Shown: positions 17,676 to 27,421, numbered from the stretch's first letter. The stretch is DNA of 64,000 nucleotides from Paracoccus gahaiensis (GCF_005048225.1 NZ_SUNI01000012.1:62001-126000), one strand, 5' to 3'. Made by a program: numbers and translations. Notes: generated by a model not told the origin, from the letters alone.

Positions 17676-18593
17676 ATGATCCTGTGCGCGGGCGAATCGC
17701 TGATCGACATGGTGCCGCAGGACGGCGCCTTCCGGCCGCTGGCCGGCGGCGCGGTCTACAACACCGCCATCGCGCTCGGTCGTCTGGACCGATCCACGGG
17801 ATATCTGTGGCCGATCAGCCGCGATCCCTTCGGCGATCAGATCCTGCGCCCCCTGGCAGAGGCCGGGGTGAACACCGACCTCTGCCCCCGCACCGACCGG
17901 CTGACCACGCTGGCGCTGGTGACCCTGACCAACGGCGAGGCGCGCTACGCCTTCTATGACGAGGGGTCTGCCGGGCGGATGCTGGTCCCCGAGGATATCG
18001 CGCCGCTGCCCGCGGCGGTGACGGCGCTTTTCGTGGGCGGCATCAGCCTGGTGCCCGATCCCTGCGGCGCCACGCTGGAAGGACTGGTCGCGGCCCATCA
18101 GGCCCGCCTGCCGGTGATGATCGACCCCAATATCCGGCCCTTCTTCATCACCGATCCGGAGGCCTATCGTGCCCGTCTGGCGCGCCTGCTGCCGATGGCC
18201 GACATCGTCAAGCTGTCGTCCGACGATCTGGACTGGCTCTATCCCGATCTTGCCCCCGAAGAGGCCGCCCGCCGCATCCTCGCCACCGGCCCCCGGCTGG
18301 TCCTGCAGACCGGCGGCGAGACCGGCGCCCGGGCCATCTGGGCGGGCGAGACGATCAGCGTCCCCGCCGTGCGCACGACGGTCGCCGACACGATCGGCGC
18401 GGGCGACACGTTCAATGCGGGCATCCTCGCCAGCCTCGACCGCCAGGGGCTGCTGACCAAGGACGGGATCGCCGCCATCACCCCCGACCAGATCCGCGCC
18501 GCCCTGACGCTTGGTGCAGAGGCCGCCTCGGTCACCGTGTCACGGCCGGGGGCCAACCCGCCATGGTTGCATGAGATGCCCCGCCAGGACTGA
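17676..18593 (+). CDS. PfkB family sugar kinase (fructokinase-like)
   Basis: A 305-residue ribokinase-fold kinase. It starts ILCAGESLIDM and has the GGAVYNTAIALGRL sugar-binding region. The catalytic DTIGAGDTFNAG motif is near residue 245, with the base aspartate in GAGD. Family members phosphorylate fructose, ribose or 2-keto-3-deoxygluconate with ATP. The GESLIDMVP start resembles fructokinases most, but the substrate is uncertain. The ATG at 17676 follows AAAGGGA. No transporter or sugar regulator is adjacent; a terminator follows. Confidence 0.87.
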   Translation: MILCAGESLIDMVPQDGAFRPLAGGAVYNTAIALGRLDRSTGYLWPISRDPFGDQILRPLAEAGVNTDLCPRTDRLTTLALVTLTNGEARYAFYDEGSAGRMLVPEDIAPLPAAVTALFVGGISLVPDPCGATLEGLVAAHQARLPVMIDPNIRPFFITDPEAYRARLARLLPMADIVKLSSDDLDWLYPDLAPEEAARRILATGPRLVLQTGGETGARAIWAGETISVPAVRTTVADTIGAGDTFNAGILASLDRQGLLTKDGIAAITPDQIRAALTLGAEAASVTVSRPGANPPWLHEMPRQD

Positions 18594-18626
18594 TCCGCGT
18601 CGATTGGCTGGTGCAAGTCGCAAGAT

Positions 18627-18694
18627 GGGGGGCTTTGCGCCCCCCGTCGCGCCTTGCGCGACTCCCCCCGCAGGATATTTTCGCCAAGATGAAA
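18627..18694 (+). terminator. Terminator-type repeat copy after the sugar kinase
   Basis: A seven-base-pair GC stem (18627-18633 with 18639-18645) is followed by CCCCCCGCAGG, ATATTTT and CGCCAAGATGAAA. It lies 34 bases past the kinase stop, in the orientation expected of a terminator, and faces the copy that ends hflX. Confidence 0.7.
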
Positions 18695-18732
18695 CGGGAC
18701 AAGGTTCCCGGGCCGGCGGGAGCGTCTTGGAG

Positions 18733-18784
18733 TTCACCTTGGCGCAAATATCCTCGGGGGGTCCGGGGGGCGAAGCGCCCCCGG
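18733..18784 (-). terminator. Terminator-type repeat copy after hflX
   Basis: Read on the minus strand after the hflX stop: CCGGGGGCGCTTCGCCCCCC hairpin, ACCCCCCGAGG, ATATTTG and CGCCAAGGTGAA. It forms a tail-to-tail pair with the sugar kinase terminator. Confidence 0.7.
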
Positions 18785-18813
18785 CGCTCGCGGGACGCAT
18801 TGCCTTGCTGCGG

Positions 18814-20205
18814 TCAGTCCGCCGGGTGCCAGCCGCCGATGCGTGGCTCGTCGGGGCCGTCCTCCTCGTCCGGCTCCTCCGCAGTGCCCGAAAAGGCTTC
18901 GAAGGCGCCCTTCTGGCGGGCGGTCCAGCGAAGATGGAGGTGCAGCCCATCCTCGCCCGCCTCCTCGCGTTCGACCACGCCCGCCTCATGCAGCCAGGCG
19001 CGGCTGCGGCCGTCGGCGAAATCGAGCGTCACCTGATCCTCGGCCCGCGGCTCGTCCAGGACTTCGCCCAGCAGGTGGTCGATGGCGGCGGTCAGGTCGT
19101 CCAGACCCTCGCCGGTCAGGGCGCTGACCGCCTGCACGCCTTCGGTGCGCTTGTCGGTCCGGCGGAGGGCGGCGCGGGTGTCGGGCCCCAAGGCATCAAT
19201 CTTGTTCCAGACCTCGATCGCCGCCACGTCCTCGTCCACGCCCAGGCTGTCCAGGATCTCGGCCACGTCGGCGGCCTGCTCCTCGGTCTCGGGGTGGCTG
19301 ATGTCGCGGACATGCAGGATCAGGTCGGCCTCCAGCACCTCTTCCAGCGTGGCGCGGAAGGCGGCGACCAGTTCGGTGGGCAGGTCGCTGATGAAGCCCA
19401 CCGTGTCGGACAGGATGATCTTGCGCCCCGATCCGCCCTCGCCCGCATCGGGCAGCGTGATGGCGCGCATGGTCGGGTCCAGCGTCGCGAACAGCATGTC
19501 CTTGACGAAGACCTCGGCCCCGGTCATCCGGTTGAACAGCGTCGACTTGCCCGCGTTGGTATAGCCCACCAGCGCCACGATCGGATAGGGCACCTTGGCG
19601 CGGGCGGCGCGGTGCAGGCTGCGGGTCTTCACGACACGCTCCAGCTGGCGGCGCAGGCGGGTCATCTGGTCGTCGATGGCCCGGCGGTCGGCCTCGATCT
19701 GCGTCTCGCCGGGACCGCCCACGAAGCCAAGCCCGCCGCGCTGGCGTTCCAGGTGGGTCCAGGCGCGCACCAGACGCGTGCGCTGATAGGACAGTGCGGC
19801 CAGTTCGACCTGCAGCACGCCTTCACGGGTGCGGGCGCGGTCGGCGAAGATCTCGAGGATCAGCCCGGTCCGGTCCAGAAGCTTGACGCCCCAGTCCTTT
19901 TCCAGATTGCGCTGCTGCACGGGCGTCACGGGGCCGTCAACCAGCACCAGCTCGACCTCCAGCGCTTCCAGCCGTTCCTTGATCTCGGCCAGCTTGCCCT
20001 TGCCGAACAGCTTGCCGGGATTGGGCTCGCGCAGGTTGGCGACCTCGGAGCCCACCATCTCGATGCCGGGCAGAGCCATGGCAAGCGCGACGGCCTCGGC
20101 CAGCGAATGCTCGGGCTCGCGTCTCTGGGTCCGCGCGCGGCCCAGATCGGGGTGGATCACATAGGCGCGGGTCGGCTTGGCCTCGGTGTCGGTCAGTTCG
20201 GCCAA
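18814..20205 (-). CDS. hflX: GTPase HflX
   Basis: A 463-residue HflX. An N-terminal nucleotide-binding domain (with VDGPVTPVQQRNLE) and coiled linker precede a GTPase domain with G1 GYTNAGKSTLFN, G3 DTVGF and G4 NKID. HflX binds ribosomes and splits stalled or heat-damaged 70S. The start is a TTG (20203-20205) placed immediately after the hfq stop codon and in the same frame, with GAGG about seven bases upstream. No better start is visible nearby, and the following GTG is 16 codons in. hfq-hflX adjacency is widely conserved. Confidence 0.94.
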   Translation of the reverse strand: MAELTDTEAKPTRAYVIHPDLGRARTQRREPEHSLAEAVALAMALPGIEMVGSEVANLREPNPGKLFGKGKLAEIKERLEALEVELVLVDGPVTPVQQRNLEKDWGVKLLDRTGLILEIFADRARTREGVLQVELAALSYQRTRLVRAWTHLERQRGGLGFVGGPGETQIEADRRAIDDQMTRLRRQLERVVKTRSLHRAARAKVPYPIVALVGYTNAGKSTLFNRMTGAEVFVKDMLFATLDPTMRAITLPDAGEGGSGRKIILSDTVGFISDLPTELVAAFRATLEEVLEADLILHVRDISHPETEEQAADVAEILDSLGVDEDVAAIEVWNKIDALGPDTRAALRRTDKRTEGVQAVSALTGEGLDDLTAAIDHLLGEVLDEPRAEDQVTLDFADGRSRAWLHEAGVVEREEAGEDGLHLHLRWTARQKGAFEAFSGTAEEPDEEDGPDEPRIGGWHPAD

Positions 20206-20439
20206 TCAGTCCTCGCCTTCATACAGGGTGATGGGCTGGCCGGGCATGATCGTGCTGATCGCATGCTTGTAGACCAGCTGCGACTGGCCGTCCCGACGCA
20301 GCAGCACGCAGAAATTGTCGAACCAGGTGATGACGCCCTGCAGCTTGACGCCGTTGATCAGGAAGATGGTGACCGGCACCTTGGCCTTGCGGACATGGTT
20401 CAGGAACGCATCCTGCAGGTTCTGCTTGTCGCCAGCCAT
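20206..20439 (-). CDS. hfq: RNA chaperone Hfq
   Basis: A 77-residue Sm-like hexameric RNA chaperone that pairs small RNAs with mRNAs. Sm1 ([23 protein letters not shown]) and the Sm2 motif VYKHAIST with the KH signature are intact. The acidic tail is very short, as is usual in alphaproteobacteria. A good sigma-70-like promoter is seen 38 bases upstream. Its TGA is directly followed by the TTG of hflX in the same frame. Confidence 0.97.
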   Translation of the reverse strand: MAGDKQNLQDAFLNHVRKAKVPVTIFLINGVKLQGVITWFDNFCVLLRRDGQSQLVYKHAISTIMPGQPITLYEGED

Positions 20440-20476
20440 TTGTTATCGTCCGTTTTTCACTGCCCTGTCACAACAA

Positions 20477-20505
20477 TATCTAGGCGCATGCGTTCGGCCT
20501 TGCAA
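20477..20505 (-). promoter_or_regulatory. Predicted sigma-70-type promoter of hfq
   Basis: On the minus strand, TTGCAA (20500-20505) and TAGATA (20477-20482) are separated by exactly 17 bases, leaving a leader of about 30 bases before the hfq ATG. A 14-base palindrome GCAAGCGCGCTTGC (20506-20519) lies just upstream. It suggests hfq-hflX can be transcribed independently of trkH. Confidence 0.5.
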
Positions 20506-20559
20506 GCAAGCGCGCTTGCGCAACCCCGCGTCGATAACATTTGCGCCACACCTGCGGGT

Positions 20560-22191
20560 TCAGCGCCGCCAGAAATCCGGGGAAAAGATGGCCAGCACGG
20601 CCAGCGTCTCGATCCGGCCCAGCACCATCGCAGCGGCCAGGACGGCCTTGGTGAAATCGGGCAGGCCCGACCATCCCTCCCACGGGGCCGAGGCGATGCC
20701 GGCCGTTCCCTCGAAGGCCGGGGTCAGGGGAATGGCGCCCGCCAGCGGCCCCGCATTGGTCAGCGCGGCGATCGAGAGGATCGTCGCGGTCTCGAATTCG
20801 ATAGGGTGGATCGAGACCAGGCAAATCACCACCGCGATGGAGATGGCGAAGAGCATGAAGAAGATGAAGGACAGATAGGCCCCTTCGCGGCGCAGCCGTC
20901 GCGCGATGCGCCCCCCGCCCGAGACCGAACTGGGATGGATGATCCGCTCCATCTCGCGCTGGCCGTGGCGGGCCAGGGCATAGACCCGCAGCAGCTTGAC
21001 GCCGCCCGCCGTGGTGGCGATGCCGCCACCCATCATCGCCAGCCCCGCCAGGATCAGCCCCGGCGCATCCAGCCCCGACCAGGCCCGCGCATCGGCCCAT
21101 TCGACCGAGGTCCAGCCCGTCGTGGTCAGATAGCTGAGCGCGCTGAACAGCCCCCCCCAAAGCGCTGCCAGTCCCCGGCCCAGCTCGGCCAGGGGATGCG
21201 CGTCCTCGGGCAGGCTGCGCTCGATCTCGATGGCGCCCAGGAAATGGCGCAGGAACAGCAGCGCGCCGACCATCAGGACCAAAGCCAGGGCCATGCGCAA
21301 TTCGGGGTCCTCGACCATCCGGTCCGTGGCTTGCAATTCGGCACCGCCCGGCCAGAAGCGGCGCGACAGGGCCGGGATCAGGAACAGGAAGACCAGCATC
21401 TCGCCGGCGATGCCCGAGGCCTGTCCGGCGGGGCCGATGACCGGCGAGATGCCCGAGGTGGACAGCGTGCCCATCGCGCGGGTCAGCGCCACCACCGCCG
21501 GATCGCCCAGCATCGCCAGCCCCACCCACAGCGCCAGGGTGAACCCGGCATAGAGCGGCCCCACCTCCAGCGCGGCACGGGCCAGGCGGCTGGTGGGGTC
21601 GGACAGATGCGCCTCGGTGCGGGGATCGGACATGTGCAGGACCGGGCGACGCGGGTCCGAGGACCGCGGCAGGTGCTGGCGGTATTCCTCGCGGCCATAG
21701 GGGCTGGACATGATCTCGAACCCGCCGACCCGCAGGGGCGCCAGGATCGCCACTGCCGCGACCAGCACGAAGAACCCGCCCATCCAGCCGACGATGGCCC
21801 GCCACAGATGCAGGGGCATCGGCAGCAGGTCGGCGGAATAGAGCGAGGCGCCGGTGGTGGTCAGCGACGACACCATCTCCCACCAGGCGTTGAAGAAGCC
21901 GGTATCGGGCTGGCTTTCGGCAAAGGGCACCGCCAGCAGCAAGGGCAGGATGCCATAGGCGCCCAGCATCATCAGCAGCGTCTCGCGCGCGCGCTGCGGG
22001 CGGGGATTGGCCTGGGTCGCCAGCCCGATCAGCCCGCAGAAGACCAGCGTCAGCAGCGCCGCATAGAAGAAGTTGCGCGCGATGGACGCGTATCCGGTGA
22101 CCGAGGCATAGGCGGCGGGCACCAGCATCAGCAGCGCCGCCATCCCGGCCAGCAGGATCAGAAGCGGCAGGCGCTGGACGGTGCTGGTCAT
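20560..22191 (-). CDS. trkH: TrkH family potassium uptake protein
   Basis: A 543-residue integral membrane protein with repeated M1-P-M2 units typical of Trk/Ktr channels (MVSSLTTTGASLYSA and LSYLTTTGWTSVEWA as selectivity-filter regions). It carries potassium with the regulator TrkA, encoded 14 bases upstream on the same strand. A hydrophilic insert of about 40 residues near residue 175 (SSDPRRPVLHMSDPRTEAH) is notable. The neighbouring ntr operon and hfq reflect a conserved alphaproteobacterial block. Confidence 0.92.
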   Translation of the reverse strand: MTSTVQRLPLLILLAGMAALLMLVPAAYASVTGYASIARNFFYAALLTLVFCGLIGLATQANPRPQRARETLLMMLGAYGILPLLLAVPFAESQPDTGFFNAWWEMVSSLTTTGASLYSADLLPMPLHLWRAIVGWMGGFFVLVAAVAILAPLRVGGFEIMSSPYGREEYRQHLPRSSDPRRPVLHMSDPRTEAHLSDPTSRLARAALEVGPLYAGFTLALWVGLAMLGDPAVVALTRAMGTLSTSGISPVIGPAGQASGIAGEMLVFLFLIPALSRRFWPGGAELQATDRMVEDPELRMALALVLMVGALLFLRHFLGAIEIERSLPEDAHPLAELGRGLAALWGGLFSALSYLTTTGWTSVEWADARAWSGLDAPGLILAGLAMMGGGIATTAGGVKLLRVYALARHGQREMERIIHPSSVSGGGRIARRLRREGAYLSFIFFMLFAISIAVVICLVSIHPIEFETATILSIAALTNAGPLAGAIPLTPAFEGTAGIASAPWEGWSGLPDFTKAVLAAAMVLGRIETLAVLAIFSPDFWRR

Positions 22192-22205
22192 GCGGCGGCC
22201 CCCGT

Positions 22206-23582
22206 CTAGAAGAAGTCGATCGAGACCTGCAGCAGGCGCTCGACCTCGGGGACGTCCTTGGTCAGGGCAAAGATCAGCACGATGTCGCCCTCGTCGATGC
22301 GGGTGTCGGCCAGGGGCTTCAGCACCCGGTCGCCCTTGCGCACGGCGCCCAGCAGCGCGCCTTCGGGAAAGTCGATGTCGCGGATCGCCCGGCCCGCCAT
22401 GGGGCTGGTGGACAGGACCTGCGCCTCCATCACCTCGGCCTCGGCATCGCCGATGGAATAGATGTCGCGCACCCGCCCGTGGCGGATGTGGCGCAGGATC
22501 GTCGAGACGGTCGTGGCGCGCGGGTTGATGTAGGCGTCGATGTCCAGCGCCGCCATCAGCGGCACCAGCGTCGGATCGTTGATCAGCGCGATGGCCATCT
22601 TGGCCCCCGCCTGCTTGGCCCGGACCGAGGCCAGGATGTTGGTCTTGTCGTCGCTGGTCACGGCCAGGACGGCATCGGCCTGCGGCACGCCGGCCTCGTC
22701 CAGGATCTCGGCCGACAGACCGTCGCCGTTCAGCACGATGGTGCGTTCCAGCCGGTCGGCGGCATATTCGGCGCGGCTGCGGTCGCGTTCGATCAGCTTG
22801 GCGCGGATGCGGTCGGGGCGGGCCTCCAGCGCCTGCGCGACGGCCAGGCCCACATTGCCCGCGCCGATGATCGTCACGCGTTCCTGCTTCTGCGGAGGCT
22901 TGCCGAAGATGTCCAGCGTGCGCGCCACGTCGTCCGCATGGCTGAACACATAGATCTGGTCATGCGCGAACAGCTGGTCGCCCGGGTCGGGCGCGAACAG
23001 CCGCCCCTCGCGGCGCACCCCCGCCACGATGGCGCGCAGGCTGGAGAACAGGTCCGTCAGCTGGCGCAGCGGCGTGTTCAGCGCCGGGCAGTCGGGTTCC
23101 AGATCGATCCCCAGCAGCTGCACCTTGCCGCCCATGAAGGTTTCCACATCGAAGGTCGAGGGCGCGGACAGGCGCTGCAGCGCGGCCAGCGCGACCTCGC
23201 GCTCGGGGCTGATGACCACGTCGATGGGCAGGTGTTCGGTGCGGTAGAGATCGGAATAGATCGCGTCCAGATAGGCGCCCGACCGCAGCCGGGCGATCTT
23301 GCGCGGGATCTGGAAGACGGAATGGGCCACCTGGCAGGTGACCATGTTCACCTCGTCGGAATGGGTGGCGGCGATGATCAGGTCGGCGTCGCGGGCGCCC
23401 GCCTGATCCAGCACGTCGGGATGGCTGGCAAAGCCGGTCAGGCCCTGCACGTCCAGCGCCTCGGTCGCGCGGCGGACCAGATCGGGATTGTTGTCGATGA
23501 CGGTGACGTCGTTGCGCTCGCCCGACAGATGGCGCGCGATCTGCCAGCCGACCTGACCGGCCCCGCAAATGATGATCTTCAT
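22206..23582 (-). CDS. trkA: Trk system potassium transporter regulatory subunit TrkA
   Basis: A 458-residue protein made of two RCK units. The first begins with the NAD-binding IICGAGQVGWQIARHL, the second with TIIGAGNVGLAVAQAL near residue 233; each is followed by a TrkA-C domain. TrkA binds NAD(H) and ATP at the cytoplasmic face of TrkH and gates potassium flow. Full length is present, and it lies between ntrX and trkH on the same strand. Confidence 0.95.
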   Translation of the reverse strand: MKIIICGAGQVGWQIARHLSGERNDVTVIDNNPDLVRRATEALDVQGLTGFASHPDVLDQAGARDADLIIAATHSDEVNMVTCQVAHSVFQIPRKIARLRSGAYLDAIYSDLYRTEHLPIDVVISPEREVALAALQRLSAPSTFDVETFMGGKVQLLGIDLEPDCPALNTPLRQLTDLFSSLRAIVAGVRREGRLFAPDPGDQLFAHDQIYVFSHADDVARTLDIFGKPPQKQERVTIIGAGNVGLAVAQALEARPDRIRAKLIERDRSRAEYAADRLERTIVLNGDGLSAEILDEAGVPQADAVLAVTSDDKTNILASVRAKQAGAKMAIALINDPTLVPLMAALDIDAYINPRATTVSTILRHIRHGRVRDIYSIGDAEAEVMEAQVLSTSPMAGRAIRDIDFPEGALLGAVRKGDRVLKPLADTRIDEGDIVLIFALTKDVPEVERLLQVSIDFF

Positions 23583-23696
23583 CCACAGCCCTCTTGCCGC
23601 TGCCGCAACCGGCGCCTCCCCTGCCTATGCCGGGCGGGCGCGGGGCGCAAGCGCGGCCCCCGCGCGCCTGCGGCCCGGCGGTGGACAGGCCCCGCC

Positions 23697-25088
23697 CTAC
23701 TTGCCCATCGCCATCTCGTCGTCGCTGCGCATGCCGCCCACCACGCCCAGGGATTTCAGCTTGCGGTGCAGCGCGCTGCGCTCCATCCCCACGAATTGCG
23801 CGGTGCGGCTGATATTGCCGCCGAAGCGGTTGATCTGGGCGACCAGATATTCCCGCTCGAACAGCTCGCGCGCCTCGCGCAGCGCCATCGCGGTGACCGA
23901 GGGGCCCAGGGTCAGCGTCTCGCTGTTGTCGGGCGTGGCGCCCTGCGGTTCCAGCTCCGAGGGTAGGATCGGCCCGGCGCTTTCGGCCAGGATCAGCACC
24001 CGCTCGATCACGTTGCGCAGCTGGCGGATGTTGCCGGGCCAGCGCATGGATTGCAGCGCGGCCACGGTCTCCTCGGGCAGATCGCGCGGGGTCAGGCCCT
24101 GGTGGCGGTGGAACTGCGTGATGAAATGGCGGGCCAGGGCCGCGATGTCGTCGCGCCGGTCGGCCAGCGAGGGCACCGCGATGGGCACCACGTTCAGCCG
24201 GTCGAACAGCTCCTGCCGGAAGCGCCCGGCGGCGATCTCGGCCATCAGGTCGCGGTTGGTCGAGGACAGCACCCGCAGGTCGACCCGCACCTTGTCGGCG
24301 CCGCCCGAGCGCACGAACTGCTGTTCGGTCAGCACCCGCAGGATCTTGGGCTGGGTGCCCATGGGCATGTCGCCCACCTCGTCGAAATAGATGACCCCGC
24401 CATGGGCCTGTTCCAGAAGGCCCGGCTCGATCCCGCGCTCGGGGGATTCGCGTCCGAAGAGGACCTCCTCCATCCGCTCGGGCTCGATGGTGGCGCAGGG
24501 CACGGTGATGAAGGGCGCGGAGGCGCGGGGGCTGTGGGCGTGGATATAGCGCGCGGCCATCTCCTTGCCGGTGCCCGGCTCGCCCGCCAGCATCACCCGG
24601 CCGTTGGATTTGGCCAGCTTGTCCAGCCCGTCGCGCAGCCGCTTGAAGGCCGCCGACTGGCCCAGCATTTCCGAGGCCTTGTCGCCGCCGCGCCGCAGGG
24701 TGCTGTTCTCGCGCCGCAGCCGGGCGGTTTCCATCGCGCGGTTGATGACCACCATCAGCTGGTCGATGTTGAAGGGCTTCTCGATGAAGTCGTAGGCGCC
24801 CTGCTTGATCGCCGCCACCGCGATCTCGATATTGCCATGCCCCGAGATGATGATCACCGGCACGGCGGGGTTGTTGCGCTTGACCTGCTTGAGGATGTCG
24901 ATCCCGTCCATCCGGCTGTCCTTCAGCCAGATGTCCAGGATCATCAGCGCGGGCTCGGCCTCGTTCAGCGCGCCCACCGCCTCGTCGGAATTGGCGGCCA
25001 GCCGGGTGTCGAAGCCCTCGTCCTTCAGGATGTCCGCGATCAGCTCGCGGATGTCGCGTTCATCATCGACGATCAGGATGTCGCTCAT
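23697..25088 (-). CDS. ntrX: Nitrogen-related response regulator NtrX
   Basis: A 463-residue regulator. The receiver domain has Asp52 as phosphoacceptor (MILDIWLKD), the AAA+ domain has Walker A GEPGTGKE (169-176) and Walker B IYFDEVGD, and a Fis-type helix-turn-helix ends the protein. The GAFTGA loop that contacts sigma-54 is missing: after LFGRES the sequence runs PERGIEPGLLEQ. It therefore probably works without sigma-54. The start at 25088 overlaps the ntrY stop (ATGA); the longer open frame on this strand is only the shadow of ntrY. Confidence 0.94.
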   Translation of the reverse strand: MSDILIVDDERDIRELIADILKDEGFDTRLAANSDEAVGALNEAEPALMILDIWLKDSRMDGIDILKQVKRNNPAVPVIIISGHGNIEIAVAAIKQGAYDFIEKPFNIDQLMVVINRAMETARLRRENSTLRRGGDKASEMLGQSAAFKRLRDGLDKLAKSNGRVMLAGEPGTGKEMAARYIHAHSPRASAPFITVPCATIEPERMEEVLFGRESPERGIEPGLLEQAHGGVIYFDEVGDMPMGTQPKILRVLTEQQFVRSGGADKVRVDLRVLSSTNRDLMAEIAAGRFRQELFDRLNVVPIAVPSLADRRDDIAALARHFITQFHRHQGLTPRDLPEETVAALQSMRWPGNIRQLRNVIERVLILAESAGPILPSELEPQGATPDNSETLTLGPSVTAMALREARELFEREYLVAQINRFGGNISRTAQFVGMERSALHRKLKSLGVVGGMRSDDEMAMGK

Positions 25089-27355
25089 GGTGTCGCCTCG
25101 TCTTTGTCGTGTCTGCTTTTCGGTTTCGCCCCCCGGACGGGATGGCGTTCGCGCGGCAGCCGGATCTCGGCCATGGCGCCCGGCCGGTCGGGGGCATCGG
25201 TCAGGGACAGGCTGCCGCCATGTTCCTCGACGATCTTCTTGACGATGGGCAGGCCCAGCCCGGTGCCGTGGCTTTTCAGCGTCACATAGGGCTCGAACAG
25301 GCGCGAGCGGTCGGCGGGCAGGCCCGCGCCATTGTCGATGACGCGGATGCAGACCTGCTCGGGCTGGGTCTCCAGGCTGACGCGGATCTGCGGCGCCCAG
25401 CCCTCGGGGGCATGGGCCGCCTGTTCCTCGACCGCCTCGCCCGCGTTCTTCAAGAGGTTCGTCAGCGCCTGCCGCATCATGCCCGCGTCGCAATCGACGA
25501 TCACGGGCGTGTCGCCGATCTCGCTGACCAGCGCGCCATGCAGGGCATCCTGCTGCAGCAGCACCACCTCGCGCAGCAGGGCGGCCATGTCGGTCTCGGC
25601 CCGGTCGGGCTCGGGCATCCGGGCAAAGCGGCTGAACTCGTCCACGATCCGGCGCAGGTCGTTGGTCTGGCGGATGATGACGTCGGTATATTGTTCCAGC
25701 GCGGCGCGGTCGCCCTCGGCGGCCAGCGGGCCGAACTTGCGGCGCAGACGTTCGGCGGACAGCTGGATGGGGGTCAGCGGGTTCTTGATCTCGTGCGCCA
25801 CGCGACGTGCCACGTCGCCCCAGGCTGCCATGCGCTGCGCGCTGACCAGCTCGGTCACGTCGTCGAAGGCCACCACATAGCCCTCCAGCACGCCATCGGC
25901 GCCGCGCCGCACGGCCATGCGGACCAGCAAGCTTTCGACGCGCCCCTCGCGCATCAGCCGCACCTCGTCCTGGATGGTCTCGGCGACCGAGGCCGACAGG
26001 CGCTCGAACAGCGCCGCAAATTCCGGCACCGCCTCGGACAAGAGCGCGTCGATGTCGCGCTTGGCATCCAGCCCCAGAAGGCGGCTGGCCGAGCGGTTGA
26101 CGAAGTCGATCTCTCCGGCGGCGTCCAGCCCGATCACCCCCGAGGTGACCGAGGTCAGCACGTTGTCGAACAGCCGCCGCTGGTCGTCCGACAGCCGATA
26201 GCTTTCGATCAGCTCCTCGCGCTGCGTCTTCAGCTGGCGGGTCATGCGGTTGAAGGCCTCGCCCAGGGTCTGGATCTCGTCGCCGGTGCGCGGCTCGGGC
26301 ACCTGGACGTCCAGATCGCCCTGCCCCACGCGTTCCGTCGCCTGCGCCAGAAGGCCGATGGGCCGTGACAGGCCCCGCGCGAACCACAGGCCCAGCCAGA
26401 TCGCCGCCGCCACCAGCAGCAGCGCGAAGCCCAGATAGACCAGCGAGAATTCCAGCAGCACCTGCGCCCGCATCGCCTCCAGCTGGCGGTAATCGCCGAC
26501 CGTGGCGCGGGTCTCGTCCAGCAGCCCCAGCAGGCTGCCGTCCACGTCGCGCGTCACGTACAGATAGCGATCGGCCAGCGGCGGCAGGGCGACCAGCGCG
26601 CGGAACTCGTCATTGTCCCAGTCCTCGATCAGCACGATGCCCTCGGCCTGCGCGCGGTCCAGCTGGTCGCTGGAGGGAGCCTCGTACCAGAACAGATAGC
26701 TGCGCTCGCCCCGCGCGCGGATCTCTCCGGTGCCGCTGATGATATAGGCCTCGCGCAACCCGCGCTGGATCAGCGACTGGCCCTGCGCCAGAAGCTGGCG
26801 CATCTCGCCATCCTCGATCAGCGGGTTGGCGCGACCCGCCTGGGTCAGCACGCCCGCCAGCGCGCGGGCATCCTCGGTCAGATCGCCCCGGTGTTCGGCG
26901 TGATAGGCCTCGGCCGCCGCCTGCGAGGTGGTGACCACCTGCTGCACCCGGTCGGAAAACCAGCCCTCCAGCCCGATATTGACGAGGAAGCCGGCGAACA
27001 GCGCGACCAGCACCGTGGGCACCAGCGCCAGCCCGCCGAAGATCGCCACCAGCCGGGCATGCAGGCGCGAGGCGGGCATGGTGCTACGCCGGGACGAGAT
27101 CAGCCGCGCCATGCGCCCGACGATGAAGCCGATCAGCACGATCAGATAGGCCAAATCCGCCAGCAGCACGACGCGCAGCGCCTGCCCCTGCATGGCCTTG
27201 CCGAAGGGTCCCATGATCATCAGCGTTGCCACGGCCAGCATGACGCCGGACAGCACAATGCCCCAGGTGAGCGCGCCCCGCCATTGGCGCGGCAATCGGA
27301 TACGGGCCAGCCTGTCCCAGCTGAGCCCCGACGCTAGGCCTGCCATAACCCCCAC
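25085..27355 (-). CDS. ntrY: Sensor histidine kinase NtrY
   Basis: A 756-residue membrane kinase. Three N-terminal helices precede a large periplasmic region (about residues 120-300). Then come another helix (YLGFALLLVAAAIWLGLWFA), HAMP, PAS (DAAGEIDFVNRSASRLLG), the H-box VAHEIKNPLTPIQ and an ATPase domain (DNGAGL, GTGLGLPIV). NtrYX senses nitrogen, redox or envelope signals in alphaproteobacteria. The first start is a GTG at 27355; an ATG three codons on (27346) has GGGGG upstream and may be the true one. Confidence 0.93.
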   Translation of the reverse strand: MGVMAGLASGLSWDRLARIRLPRQWRGALTWGIVLSGVMLAVATLMIMGPFGKAMQGQALRVVLLADLAYLIVLIGFIVGRMARLISSRRSTMPASRLHARLVAIFGGLALVPTVLVALFAGFLVNIGLEGWFSDRVQQVVTTSQAAAEAYHAEHRGDLTEDARALAGVLTQAGRANPLIEDGEMRQLLAQGQSLIQRGLREAYIISGTGEIRARGERSYLFWYEAPSSDQLDRAQAEGIVLIEDWDNDEFRALVALPPLADRYLYVTRDVDGSLLGLLDETRATVGDYRQLEAMRAQVLLEFSLVYLGFALLLVAAAIWLGLWFARGLSRPIGLLAQATERVGQGDLDVQVPEPRTGDEIQTLGEAFNRMTRQLKTQREELIESYRLSDDQRRLFDNVLTSVTSGVIGLDAAGEIDFVNRSASRLLGLDAKRDIDALLSEAVPEFAALFERLSASVAETIQDEVRLMREGRVESLLVRMAVRRGADGVLEGYVVAFDDVTELVSAQRMAAWGDVARRVAHEIKNPLTPIQLSAERLRRKFGPLAAEGDRAALEQYTDVIIRQTNDLRRIVDEFSRFARMPEPDRAETDMAALLREVVLLQQDALHGALVSEIGDTPVIVDCDAGMMRQALTNLLKNAGEAVEEQAAHAPEGWAPQIRVSLETQPEQVCIRVIDNGAGLPADRSRLFEPYVTLKSHGTGLGLPIVKKIVEEHGGSLSLTDAPDRPGAMAEIRLPRERHPVRGAKPKSRHDKDEATP

Positions 27356-27421
27356 TTGCCGTCTTGCGCGGCTTTTGTTCGTGGGCGGCGCGTGTCCTTC
27401 GCGCTGCCCCCTGTGGCGGTT

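Noticed and set aside
18511..22209. A 1232-residue open frame on the plus strand
   Set aside because: It is antisense to hflX, hfq and trkH, all with clear motifs, and its translation is His/Arg/Gln-rich as expected from GC-rich shadow frames.
23697..26387. An 896-residue frame that would fuse NtrX to an N-terminal extension
   Set aside because: The extension is the ntrY sequence in another frame; NtrX has its own start at 25088 that overlaps the ntrY stop.
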